From: Oscillospiraceae bacterium
GTDB lineage: Bacteria > Bacillota_A > Clostridia > Oscillospirales > WRJC01
Direction of reading: 5' to 3'
DNA: 64,000 bases
NCBI GenBank assembly: GCA_009782405.1
Contig: WRJC01000013.1
Coordinates: 1 to 64,000, forward strand
The first letter of the stretch is position 1. Each line of letters begins with the position of its first letter. A program made the translations under genes and the position numbers. The notes below the pieces were generated by a model that ran no database searches, was not told the origin of the DNA, and worked only from the letters and a program-made list of their open reading frames with translations. Positions 50,703 through 59,030 of this stretch are shown here, one piece after another.

Positions 50703-52685
50703 CTAATAATCAATCATTATGATCGCATGTATGTCCAAGCGCCCTATTTCGACAGTCAGTTTGCCGGATGCCGGGTCGTATTTGTAGTCCAAAATTTTGC
50801 CCTCCGGCTGCAGAGTGACGGATTTGGGCTCTTTTTTTATTCTTGCCGTCACCCGCATATCGCAAAGCGGGGTTATCTCATCGTATGCCCGAAGCCTGTT
50901 CTCGGCGTAGATGCCGCTTGTGTTGGTCAAGTTTATCAAAAGGCTGCCGTCTTTTTCGCTTGGAACTATATCGACGAATTTTTGCCCTTCGTATCCGACG
51001 AGTTTTTCCGGGCCCAATTCGTCTATGAATCCGGCCACCATGTTCCTGATATAAAAATCCGGAGCTTGTGAATACAGCTCGAATATGTTGTAGTAAATTG
51101 CGACGATGTTTCCCTTGCCGTATTTTGTCTGCGTGGCAATCGGGATTACTGAAGCGTTTAATTCCGTGCTTTCGCCGATTCCGTAAGCGCCGCTGCTGCA
51201 TTTTCTCAAGATTTTGGTGGTTTCGGATTCTGAAACCGTCGCTTCGGCCAGATTTGCCTTTTGGCAGATATATCGCATATTGTCGTAAATATTCATTGTC
51301 TGATCTTTGCGCCCGTCGATTTTTACCCCGTCCAAAACCTGTTCGAACAGTTTGCAGCATTCGTAGCCCGAAATTATTATGTTGCCGCCGCTATCGACGA
51401 ATTTGAGCAGCTTATCTTTTATTTCCCCGCTCATATATTTTATCTCGGGCAGTATCATCGTAGTTTTGCCTTCCAGGAATTCGGGGGTCAGCATATGGTC
51501 CATCACGATGCCGCACGGATTTGCCGAATCCAAAACAAGCTTGACTGCGCCTTTTGTCTCCTCGTTGCCGCCCGCGAAAAACAGGCTGTCGGACTTGTTT
51601 GCCATATCATAGTAAGAGTACAGGATGCCGATGTCGGATAACGGCTTGCTGCCTTTCAAAAATGGCTCCCTTTCGCGGACGAATTTGGAAACTTCCGCAA
51701 GTTCGCGGATTTCCCACAGCCGGACTGAGCCGTCGCGGTTTTGGGTGTTGTACATTTGGAACCCCCCTCCGAGCGGCAATACGCCCGCCGCTTCGCGGCA
51801 AAGGGATACTGCGCTTTTTACGGCTCGGCCCCCGCCGGAAAAATCGTGGAAAAATCCCCACGCCATCAAATCCCAAGGCTTGCCTTGCCCGCATAAGGCG
51901 CGCCCCTCGAACCTCGCGCCGTTGTAGCTGTCAATCGGTGTGAAATCGCCGGACAGATAATCGACATCCGCGCAAACAGGGGCGGGGATATGCGAGCTGA
52001 ACGCCCAATTCGACGCGATCTCGAAGTTATTTGCCCTGTTGTGGACTTCGTCGACGTAGTGGGCCAGATATTCAAAAAACCGCTTTCTGCAAAAATCCAA
52101 AAATCCCCTGTATTCTTTTGAGCGGCGGTCATATTTGCCCTCGCCGTCTTTGACAAGTTTCAAACCGGATTCTTTTTCGAATGCGGCGAGCCTTTCCTCA
52201 TCGAAGTCGGGCACGGTTGCCCAGCATTCGCCGTCGATCCAAGCCGCATCGACTCCGTAACCATTTGCAAGCTCGCAAAGCTGCGGTATGAGCAGCCCGT
52301 CGGCATAGCCTTTGAAAGTGGAGGCCATGTTTTTGTTTTGCGAGCCGTCTTCGTTTGTCGCCGCCCATTCGGGATGGGCTTCCATGGCTTTCGTGTCCCA
52401 AACCCCCGAATAGTGCATGGCAAGCGGAATGCCGTACTGTTTTGTGGTTTTCCGCCATATTTCAAGCTGGTCTTTGACAAATCCCGGCGCGGGGTTCCCG
52501 ACTTTTGTCGGATAGCTCGAATAGCCCGCATGCCCCTTGCAGTCGCACTGGATAAAATCCGGGCGCATAATCTCGATTATTTCGCGCACCATTTCTTCCG
52601 TGACGGTTTTTCCCACTTGGGTGCAGTCCGCCCCTGCGTGAAAGTCAAAATGCAATCCGAAATATCCCTCTGAACGTTTTTTCAT
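50703..52685 (-). CDS. Putative glycoside hydrolase, GHL6/GH29-like barrel
   Basis: 660 residues without a signal peptide. N-terminal H-F-D-F-H-A-G-A-D, the C-K-G-H-A-G-Y-S-S-Y-P segment, I-P-L-A-M-H-Y-S-G-V-W-D and A-H-P-E-W-A-A-T-N-E-D-G-S match the barrel of alpha-fucosidase-like/GHL6 proteins; A-A-W-I-D-G-E-C-W may hold a catalytic Asp or Glu. From about 380, a GATase-like domain (Y-S-Y-Y-D-M, I-L-P-E-I-K-Y, G-N-I-I-I-S-G-Y-E) and beta domains follow. Same clan as the 5919-7898 protein but clearly divergent. GGGG is 9 bases before the ATG. In operon between the Gfo and isomerase genes. Confidence 0.76.
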   Translation of the reverse strand: MKKRSEGYFGLHFDFHAGADCTQVGKTVTEEMVREIIEIMRPDFIQCDCKGHAGYSSYPTKVGNPAPGFVKDQLEIWRKTTKQYGIPLAMHYSGVWDTKAMEAHPEWAATNEDGSQNKNMASTFKGYADGLLIPQLCELANGYGVDAAWIDGECWATVPDFDEERLAAFEKESGLKLVKDGEGKYDRRSKEYRGFLDFCRKRFFEYLAHYVDEVHNRANNFEIASNWAFSSHIPAPVCADVDYLSGDFTPIDSYNGARFEGRALCGQGKPWDLMAWGFFHDFSGGGRAVKSAVSLCREAAGVLPLGGGFQMYNTQNRDGSVRLWEIRELAEVSKFVREREPFLKGSKPLSDIGILYSYYDMANKSDSLFFAGGNEETKGAVKLVLDSANPCGIVMDHMLTPEFLEGKTTMILPEIKYMSGEIKDKLLKFVDSGGNIIISGYECCKLFEQVLDGVKIDGRKDQTMNIYDNMRYICQKANLAEATVSESETTKILRKCSSGAYGIGESTELNASVIPIATQTKYGKGNIVAIYYNIFELYSQAPDFYIRNMVAGFIDELGPEKLVGYEGQKFVDIVPSEKDGSLLINLTNTSGIYAENRLRAYDEITPLCDMRVTARIKKEPKSVTLQPEGKILDYKYDPASGKLTVEIGRLDIHAIIMIDY

Positions 52686-52703
52686 AATACAATTTCCCCT
52701 TTT

Positions 52704-53777
52704 TTATTGTTTTTTCATACACTGTTCTATCGTGGGCTTTTCTTCCAAGATTTCCGCGATTGTCACGGGACGGCCGAGTGTGCCGGATTTTATCGCCGCC
52801 ATCGAAGTGGCGAGGCTGAGTATGCCCTCGTCAAAGGATGACTGCACTTTTCCCCTGCCTTCGATTTCGGAGATGAGATGGTCGTAGACCGCGAGTTCGG
52901 CATTTGCCAGATCCTGTTCGTCGGAGGGTTCTGCTGATACTGTGATCGTTTGCGTTCCCGACTGCACCGTCACTTCGCCTCCCGCTTTGACAACGTAACC
53001 CGCCGACCCGGACGCTCCCGACAAAAATTCGCCGCCCGTTCCGGGAGGCAGCCCCCAATTCATCGTGATTTCGCCCATGTCCCCCGACTCGTATTCTATC
53101 GCCATCACGCACGAATCCGGGGCTTTGAATTCTATGGATTTCAATTCTTCGCGTCCGGCCGCATTTATGTACCATTTGGCGCTCGCCGTTTTTGGGTCGG
53201 ATTTGTAAAACCAGCGCATCAAGTCGAACAAATGGCAAGCCATGTCCACCATAGGCCCGCCGTTGCCGTGCCTTGCGTCGTGCATCGCGATTTTCGGGCG
53301 TATTTCCCTTAAATCCGTGTAGGTTATTATCATGTTTTTGCCGAGGGCCTTTTTATCTATCATATGTTTTGTAGCCCTGTATTGCCTAATGTTTCTGTAC
53401 TGAAGCCCGATGGCCAAGGATTTGCCGGTTTTTTCTTTTTTTTCTTTGAGCGCGAAGCATTTTTTCAAGTCCAAGTCGAACGGCTTTTCAGTCAGCACAT
53501 GGCAGCCGTTGTCCATCGCATAGCTCGCCATGTCGCAGTGAAAATACGCCGGGACTGCGATTAGCGCTATGTCCGGTTTCGTGGAGCGTATCGCCTCTTT
53601 CCAGTCTGCGTGCTTTGAGACAAACCCATATGTTTCAAAAGCCTTTTCAAGCCTGTCGGGGAGCAAATCGCAGATTCCGAGAAATTCCACATCGTTTTCG
53701 TGGTATTTTTTGAGCATCGACATATAGCAGCTGCCCCTGTCGCCCGCCCCGATGACCGTTATTTTGTATTTTTTCAT
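52704..53777 (-). CDS. Gfo/Idh/MocA family oxidoreductase
   Basis: 357-residue NAD(P)-dependent sugar oxidoreductase. Rossmann G-A-G-D-R-G-S (about 9-15), D-I-A-L-I-A-V-P-A-Y-F-H, the family's E-K-P-F motif with catalytic Lys, G-L-Q-Y-R-N and a D-M-A-C-H-L-F-D-L-M-R-W segment carrying the catalytic His. C-terminal beta-sheet domain. Often makes a 3-keto sugar for a following isomerase/eliminase. ATG 53777 was chosen by family length; the ribosome site (AAAGGA) is rather far, 14 bases. An upstream frame to 53876 overlaps the glycyl radical enzyme and is not used. Confidence 0.9.
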   Translation of the reverse strand: MKKYKITVIGAGDRGSCYMSMLKKYHENDVEFLGICDLLPDRLEKAFETYGFVSKHADWKEAIRSTKPDIALIAVPAYFHCDMASYAMDNGCHVLTEKPFDLDLKKCFALKEKKEKTGKSLAIGLQYRNIRQYRATKHMIDKKALGKNMIITYTDLREIRPKIAMHDARHGNGGPMVDMACHLFDLMRWFYKSDPKTASAKWYINAAGREELKSIEFKAPDSCVMAIEYESGDMGEITMNWGLPPGTGGEFLSGASGSAGYVVKAGGEVTVQSGTQTITVSAEPSDEQDLANAELAVYDHLISEIEGRGKVQSSFDEGILSLATSMAAIKSGTLGRPVTIAEILEEKPTIEQCMKKQ

Positions 53778-53862
53778 AAATAACTGTTTCAATCCTTTCA
53801 CGATATTTTTTTTGTTTATTGTTTTTGCCGGTTTCACCTGCATTTTGCCATTGTGGATCCGA

Positions 53863-56073
53863 TCATATCCCTTCAAACCTCGCTATGAATTCGTCTTGCA
53901 TTTCCCTTGACAGCGTGACAAAGCGCGCGGATACGCCCCAAAGCCGCACGGTGAGATCCCTGTATTTTTCCGGTTCGCTTCGGGCATGTTTCAAGTCTTC
54001 GAGGCTCGCTATATTCGGCTGGTGCTGCGAGCCTCCCGCGCTGAAATATTCCCTCACCAATCGCTCGAAAACTTTTGCCCCGCCCGCCGTTTCGAACGAC
54101 GACGAAAAATATTGCAGCATCAGGCAGTTGTTCCATTGTATGTATTTCGGGTCGATTTTGAGCGCAGAAAGAAAGGCCGCAGTGGGGCCGTTTTTCATAG
54201 TCCCGTTTTCGGGCGTCAGCGTGACGGGAATCGGCGTCCCGGCGAGCCTGCCCTCGGGGGTTGCGGGAGTTGCCGCCCCGGTGGGGACAGGGTGGGGCTG
54301 GTGTATCCCCGACAGGTGCGCCCCGCCCCTCGGGGTTTTGTGCTTTGACATTTCTTCGCAGGCCGCTTCGATGATTTCTTTCCCGATAAGATCCGCGTAA
54401 TCGTCGTCATTGCCCCATTTGGGGCTGTTCCAGAGTTTTTGGCGCATCTTTTCGAAACCTTCGAAATTTTTCGAGCAAGCCTCTTTGACTTCCGCCAATG
54501 TGTAAATTTTTTCCTCGAAAACGCATTTTTTGATTGCGGCGAGGGAATTTATCGCGATAACCGGCGCCATTATCATGGCTCCTTTATGTTCGAGGACGTT
54601 TCCCAAACGCGTCAAATCGACGGCGTTTTCGAGGCAGCCGTGAAACAGCGCGGAAGTGAGCGGGAGCGGGCTCATGATCGACTGTCCGCAATAATCGCGG
54701 GCAATCGCGCCTGATTTTGCACCGCGTACAAATGTTTGTTTTTCGCCGCGGTTGAAATCCAGCACGGCGCTCTCCCAATTGTTGTAATTTTCGATCGCCG
54801 CTGAAACAGCGGCTATTATGCGTTTTTTGTAGCCGCCGAAAAATTTTTCGTACGAAATCCCATCTTCGCAAAAATTCAAATGTTGCAGAAGTTCCCAAGT
54901 GAGCGAAACCATGCATGAGGAATAATAGTCGCCCCTGCCGGCCACGGTGACGTCCTGGCACAAGTCAAAAGAGTAGTCGCGGGCATCTTCCGGGGCGACC
55001 CCGGCTGCAATCATCGAATTCACGAACACATCGTCGTTGTAGTAAGCTATATAGTTTAAGCCCTGCACCGAAAGTTCGCAGGCGCGGCCAAGAAGCAGGG
55101 GCGGCGAATTTTTATGTATGCGGATCGATATTTCGGGTTCGGGGAGCCGAATTTCAGCGGCGGCGTCCAATATCATGAAAGTCAGCCTGTTTGCGGCGTC
55201 GCCGCCTTCCCGTTTCTGCCCGCCGATGGTTATGTTGTGCTGGCCGCCGTATCTGTCCATGCCCCCGCCGTACATATCCGCCATGTCGTACATCTTGACC
55301 AGCAGGCATGCGGTGAGTTCCCGCGCCTCGGCTTCCGGGCACGTTTCGAGATAGGGGTAAAGAAACTGGTCGATCCTGCCGTAATTCATGAAAATGTAGT
55401 TTTCGGCAAGCAGCCCGAGATGGGCGAACCAGAACAGCTGTACTGCCTCCCGGTAATTTTTCGGCGGATCCCATGCGATGGAACCACACGTCGAAGCTAT
55501 TTCCCCGAGTTCGCCTATTCTTGCGCCGGACGCGGAGCTTGCGAGTTTTTTTGCATGATCCGCATAATTGGAGATAAACGCAGAAAAGGCTCTGTATGCG
55601 ATTATCACAGAGTTCAAAAAATCGATTTTGTCCGGTTGCCCGCTTGAAATATCTCCGGCTTTTGCGAACTCGGCCAATTTGGCTTCGGCCCGGGCGATGA
55701 CGCCCCCCACTCCGATTTCGAGAATTATTCCGTAATCTGCGGCGTAATGCCCTTTTGAAATTTTGCCGCCGTCGAAACCGAAAAATTCTATGTCCGACCG
55801 ATTTATGTAATCCGGCATAGCGCAAAACCCCATGTTTGATTGGTCGCGGCTGTTTTCTCCAAATGAGCCGTAAATGGTCCTCGAACCCACCACGAGTTCA
55901 TTGTCGCCTATGTACGGCGGCATATTTTCGAGGAGCAGCGCCAAAGCGCAGGCCTTTCGTTCCGGCAAGCTCAGTTCCATTTCTTTCGTGTTCCAATTCG
56001 GATCCATTTCGATGCGCGCGCATTTGTGCGAGGCCGAAAGCGCCGCTTCCCTGAGTTTTTGTATGCGAGTCAA
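53863..56073 (-). CDS. Glycyl radical enzyme with atypical active site
   Basis: 736-residue member of the pyruvate formate-lyase/glycerol dehydratase family, shorter than the usual 780-850. Family regions: L-L-L-E-N-M-P-P-Y-I-G-D-N-E-L-V-V-G-S, Q-H-N-I-T-I-G-G, P-E-I-S-I-R-I-H-K-N-S, A-P-E-D-A-R-D-Y. The active-site Cys372 reads L-C-Q-D where dehydratases have G-C-V-E, so the Glu base would be Asp374. The radical loop reads R-L-W-G-V-S-A-R-F (Gly713, 23 residues from the end) instead of R-V-x-G-Y. Both radical residues are kept, so it may be active on an unusual substrate. Start TTG with AAAGGAG 9 bases upstream. No activating enzyme gene is in the window. Confidence 0.88.
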   Translation of the reverse strand: MTRIQKLREAALSASHKCARIEMDPNWNTKEMELSLPERKACALALLLENMPPYIGDNELVVGSRTIYGSFGENSRDQSNMGFCAMPDYINRSDIEFFGFDGGKISKGHYAADYGIILEIGVGGVIARAEAKLAEFAKAGDISSGQPDKIDFLNSVIIAYRAFSAFISNYADHAKKLASSASGARIGELGEIASTCGSIAWDPPKNYREAVQLFWFAHLGLLAENYIFMNYGRIDQFLYPYLETCPEAEARELTACLLVKMYDMADMYGGGMDRYGGQHNITIGGQKREGGDAANRLTFMILDAAAEIRLPEPEISIRIHKNSPPLLLGRACELSVQGLNYIAYYNDDVFVNSMIAAGVAPEDARDYSFDLCQDVTVAGRGDYYSSCMVSLTWELLQHLNFCEDGISYEKFFGGYKKRIIAAVSAAIENYNNWESAVLDFNRGEKQTFVRGAKSGAIARDYCGQSIMSPLPLTSALFHGCLENAVDLTRLGNVLEHKGAMIMAPVIAINSLAAIKKCVFEEKIYTLAEVKEACSKNFEGFEKMRQKLWNSPKWGNDDDYADLIGKEIIEAACEEMSKHKTPRGGAHLSGIHQPHPVPTGAATPATPEGRLAGTPIPVTLTPENGTMKNGPTAAFLSALKIDPKYIQWNNCLMLQYFSSSFETAGGAKVFERLVREYFSAGGSQHQPNIASLEDLKHARSEPEKYRDLTVRLWGVSARFVTLSREMQDEFIARFEGI

Positions 56074-56104
56074 TTAAAACAGCTCCTTTAACGCCAATTT
56101 CACT

Positions 56105-57457
56105 TCAATAACGCGCGGGTTTGAGCGTCCAGGTCTGGAGTTTCGCCATTTTGACGGTATTGGGCGCTTTGAAGCCCTTCGCGAAAAGCCAATTCCATTC
56201 GATTCTGTCGTTTACATATTTTTCCGATGCCAATTCGCCGTTTGCCAAATTGATGAATTCGCACTCGCCGAGCCCTTTTGATATGGCCGCCGCAAGCGTG
56301 CAGAACATATCCATCGGATTTACCGCGCCGCAATCCAGCTTATATAAATCCGGAAGCTGCCTGTATCCGAATACCTTTTCATACTGCGTTTCGAATGCCT
56401 GTGCCATTTCGCATATTTTTACGGGCCCGCTTGCGCTCGATTTTCGGTTTTTTTCGGGGGCATATGAAAAAATCGGGGTCAAATGTTTTTTTGCGATATA
56501 TTTTGCCATCAGGGACAGCAATTCGCAAGGGGCATGCCAGTTCCCGCCGATTTTTGCGAAATTTATTTGGCTGCCGATTCCGGAGGCGAAATTTTTCACT
56601 TGCTCCCGGCTTATATTTGCATTGTCCCTTATTTCATAATCCAAGGCCTGCGATGCGGATATGTATTCCACGTTGTCTTTTGTCAGCGTGTAATCGATGA
56701 AACTGCCCAGCATATCGACGCGCCGCTGCATTTCGCCGGGTTTTCTTTTCGGGGCGGGTTCCCATTCGGATTTCGGCCTGTTTTTGCCCTCTGCGAAATT
56801 TATGCCGTCCCAAAATTTTGTGCCGGAAAATTCGCACGGGTGGTAAAAAATGCTCACAAGCAAAGTCCGTTCGGGGTTTGCCTCAAAGCAAAGCCTGTCA
56901 AAATGCGCCGCCGCTTCCTCCACGCCCTCGGCTTCGTCCAAATCCACGCGCATCGTCTCTTTCAAGCGGGTGAGGTTCAGTATGCCGCCGTACCAGAACG
57001 GCTTTCCGTCCACGTCGATTATATCGTGCGAATCGAGATAGGTGGATATGCCCCATTTTTTGAGCGCGGGAAATGTCTGCGGGGCCCAGGAAGCTCCCGG
57101 CTGCCCGTAGCTTGTGGCGGACTGCCCGGTTATGTCTTTCAAGTCAAGCAGCCCTTTTTCCTCCTGCCGCTCAAATTCCTTCGCCCCGTCGGCAAATCCG
57201 TAATGCTCCAGATATTCGGTCATTGTGGGGTGGCGGCTGTGATTGTCCGAATGATAGCAGATTTCATGCCCCGCCAATTTGTCTATTATGTCGAAGCGCC
57301 CCCGACTTCTCAGTACCCTCGCCTTGTCCGCGACGATCTTAAGGGAGGATACGACGCCCCTTTTGTCCATCATGTCTATCAGCTTGTCGAGCGCGTCGTC
57401 CGCTTCCGGGGTGATGTAGTCCTCCACATCGAACCACAGCATGATTTTTATTTCCAT
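56105..57457 (-). CDS. Polysaccharide deacetylase-like protein with extra domain
   Basis: 450 residues, no signal peptide. N-terminal NodB-like barrel: M-L-W-F-D-V-E-D-Y (metal Asp), G-H-E-I-C-Y-H-S-D-N-H-S-R-H-P-T (His ligands), S-Y-G-Q-P-G-A-S-W-A-P and F-Y-H-P-C-E-F. The C-terminal part (from about 285: I-S-R-E-Q-V-K-N-F-A-S-G-I-G, N-W-H-A-P-C-E-L-L-S-L-M-A-K-Y) is not recognised. Family members remove N- or O-acyl groups or cleave amide-like bonds; a cytosolic location suggests an acetylated sugar as substrate. GGAGG is 12 bases before the ATG. Operon spacing 20 and 31 bases to its neighbours. Confidence 0.8.
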   Translation of the reverse strand: MEIKIMLWFDVEDYITPEADDALDKLIDMMDKRGVVSSLKIVADKARVLRSRGRFDIIDKLAGHEICYHSDNHSRHPTMTEYLEHYGFADGAKEFERQEEKGLLDLKDITGQSATSYGQPGASWAPQTFPALKKWGISTYLDSHDIIDVDGKPFWYGGILNLTRLKETMRVDLDEAEGVEEAAAHFDRLCFEANPERTLLVSIFYHPCEFSGTKFWDGINFAEGKNRPKSEWEPAPKRKPGEMQRRVDMLGSFIDYTLTKDNVEYISASQALDYEIRDNANISREQVKNFASGIGSQINFAKIGGNWHAPCELLSLMAKYIAKKHLTPIFSYAPEKNRKSSASGPVKICEMAQAFETQYEKVFGYRQLPDLYKLDCGAVNPMDMFCTLAAAISKGLGECEFINLANGELASEKYVNDRIEWNWLFAKGFKAPNTVKMAKLQTWTLKPARY

Positions 57458-57477
57458 ATTTCCGTTTTTCCTCCGTA

Positions 57478-58965
57478 TTATTCAAAATTGGAGCAGTATT
57501 CGACCAGCCTGTCTATGGCTTTTTGAATCGCGCCCTCGTTTTTTTCGCAGAATGACGTCAAATTTATCGATTTTTGGTCAAGCAGCGTTTTTGAAATGAA
57601 TCCCGAACCCGAAAAATTGTATATATATCCCATGTCAAAATACGCAGTTTCCTTTATGATTTGGAGCATTTCCGTCGTGGCCTCGTCGCGGGCGAATTTC
57701 AGCTGGAGCGTCGAATCATAATATGCCGGAATTACCGCAAGCGAAGATTCCCTCGCCATCGCTTCCGCGACCGTGCCTGAAACGTCGCCGTCGGCTCCTT
57801 TGGGAAGCACGAGCATCGTCGCCGCCCCGTCGACAGTCGATATATAGTTTTCCTGCGCATCGTCGAGCCTTGGAAACGGTATTATCCCGTATTCGCTTTC
57901 CATATCCCTGAAAACGCGCAGATTTTTCAAGTTCGTCCCCAAAAAATACGCCCTGTCCCTATGGAACGCTATATGAGCCAGTTCCTCGGAATAATCGTCG
58001 TCTCCGGTATATGGCACAACCGGGCAATTGTTTTCTATGAACCATTTGTATCCGGTTTCCACTATGGATGCGTTCTTCTCGGAATTCAGCACAAGCACGG
58101 GATAATCGTTTTCGTCTTTTTCGATCGCCTTCCCGCCGAAACTGTAAAAATACATCACATCACCGAAAAGCCCCATGGTGACAAAACCGAATTTGTCTTC
58201 TTTTATGTCCAATTTCCCGTCCCCGTTGAGGTCTTGGTTGCATTCTTTGATGATGGAGTCGAAAACGTCATATGTCCATTTTCCCTCTTTGACCGCGTCG
58301 TAGGGATATTGAATCCCGGAATCGGCGAATAATTTTTTGTTGAACAGGAACACGTGGGTGTGCGCGGTAAATATATACCCTATGTCTCCGGCTATGAAAA
58401 AAGATTTGCCGCCTATGGACATATCGTTCTCGACGCTTTTGTTCCACCAGGCATTGCCGAGGTTTTCGTTTATCACAGGCACTTTGTGCCAGTCGGAATA
58501 TATGTTGTCGCCGGTGAGCACCGCCGCCGAAACTGCGTGCAGCGCACCCAAATCGTAAGCGTTGTCTCCGGCGATTACGCTTTTTTTGATTTCGCTCGGG
58601 GCGTCGGCATGCGACGCTATTTTGAATTTCAGGTTTATGTTGTAGTCCTCTTCTATTTTTTTGTTGCGGTTGTACACGGAATCGTTGAATACATCGCCGA
58701 TTTCTTCTTCGGCATAATGTTCTTCCTGCATATAGTCCACAATCACCATGGTAAAATCCCTGCTTCCGAAATCGGTTTTGGGAAAGCGGGTATAGATGTT
58801 TTCGTCGGGTTTCGCGCCGTTTTCGCCCGTTTCCGAATCGGAATCGATTTCATCGCCGCCCCCGTTGCCGTTTCCATGCGTTGCCGCATTGTCCGCGCAG
58901 GAAGCCATCAGGCAAAAAAACACAAAAACCGCCGCCAAAAATATTGCAAACTTGATTTTTTTCAT
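57478..58965 (-). CDS. Extracellular solute-binding lipoprotein 4
   Basis: 495 residues; signal peptide with lipobox M-A-S-C, Gly/Asn/Asp-rich linker. Paralogue blocks: F-N-D-S-V-Y-N-R-N-K-K-I-E-E-D-Y-N-I, N-A-W-W-N-K-S-V-E-N-D-M-S-I-G-G-K, K-E-G-K-W-T-Y-D-V-F, acidic loop D-L-N-G-D-G-K-L-D-I-K-E-D-K-F-G-F, G-I-I-P-F-P-R-L-D, A-R-D-E-A-T-T-E-M-L. The start is ambiguous: GGGAGG is 3 bases from ATG 58974 and 12 from ATG 58965; I give the latter since M-K-K matches the paralogues. Between the sulfatase and deacetylase genes. Confidence 0.87.
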   Translation of the reverse strand: MKKIKFAIFLAAVFVFFCLMASCADNAATHGNGNGGGDEIDSDSETGENGAKPDENIYTRFPKTDFGSRDFTMVIVDYMQEEHYAEEEIGDVFNDSVYNRNKKIEEDYNINLKFKIASHADAPSEIKKSVIAGDNAYDLGALHAVSAAVLTGDNIYSDWHKVPVINENLGNAWWNKSVENDMSIGGKSFFIAGDIGYIFTAHTHVFLFNKKLFADSGIQYPYDAVKEGKWTYDVFDSIIKECNQDLNGDGKLDIKEDKFGFVTMGLFGDVMYFYSFGGKAIEKDENDYPVLVLNSEKNASIVETGYKWFIENNCPVVPYTGDDDYSEELAHIAFHRDRAYFLGTNLKNLRVFRDMESEYGIIPFPRLDDAQENYISTVDGAATMLVLPKGADGDVSGTVAEAMARESSLAVIPAYYDSTLQLKFARDEATTEMLQIIKETAYFDMGYIYNFSGSGFISKTLLDQKSINLTSFCEKNEGAIQKAIDRLVEYCSNFE

Positions 58966-59030
58966 AAAAAACATGTTCCTCCCAAACGAAAAAATCACCG
59001 CGAATTTTAACTTTTGCTTTGAAACTGCGC

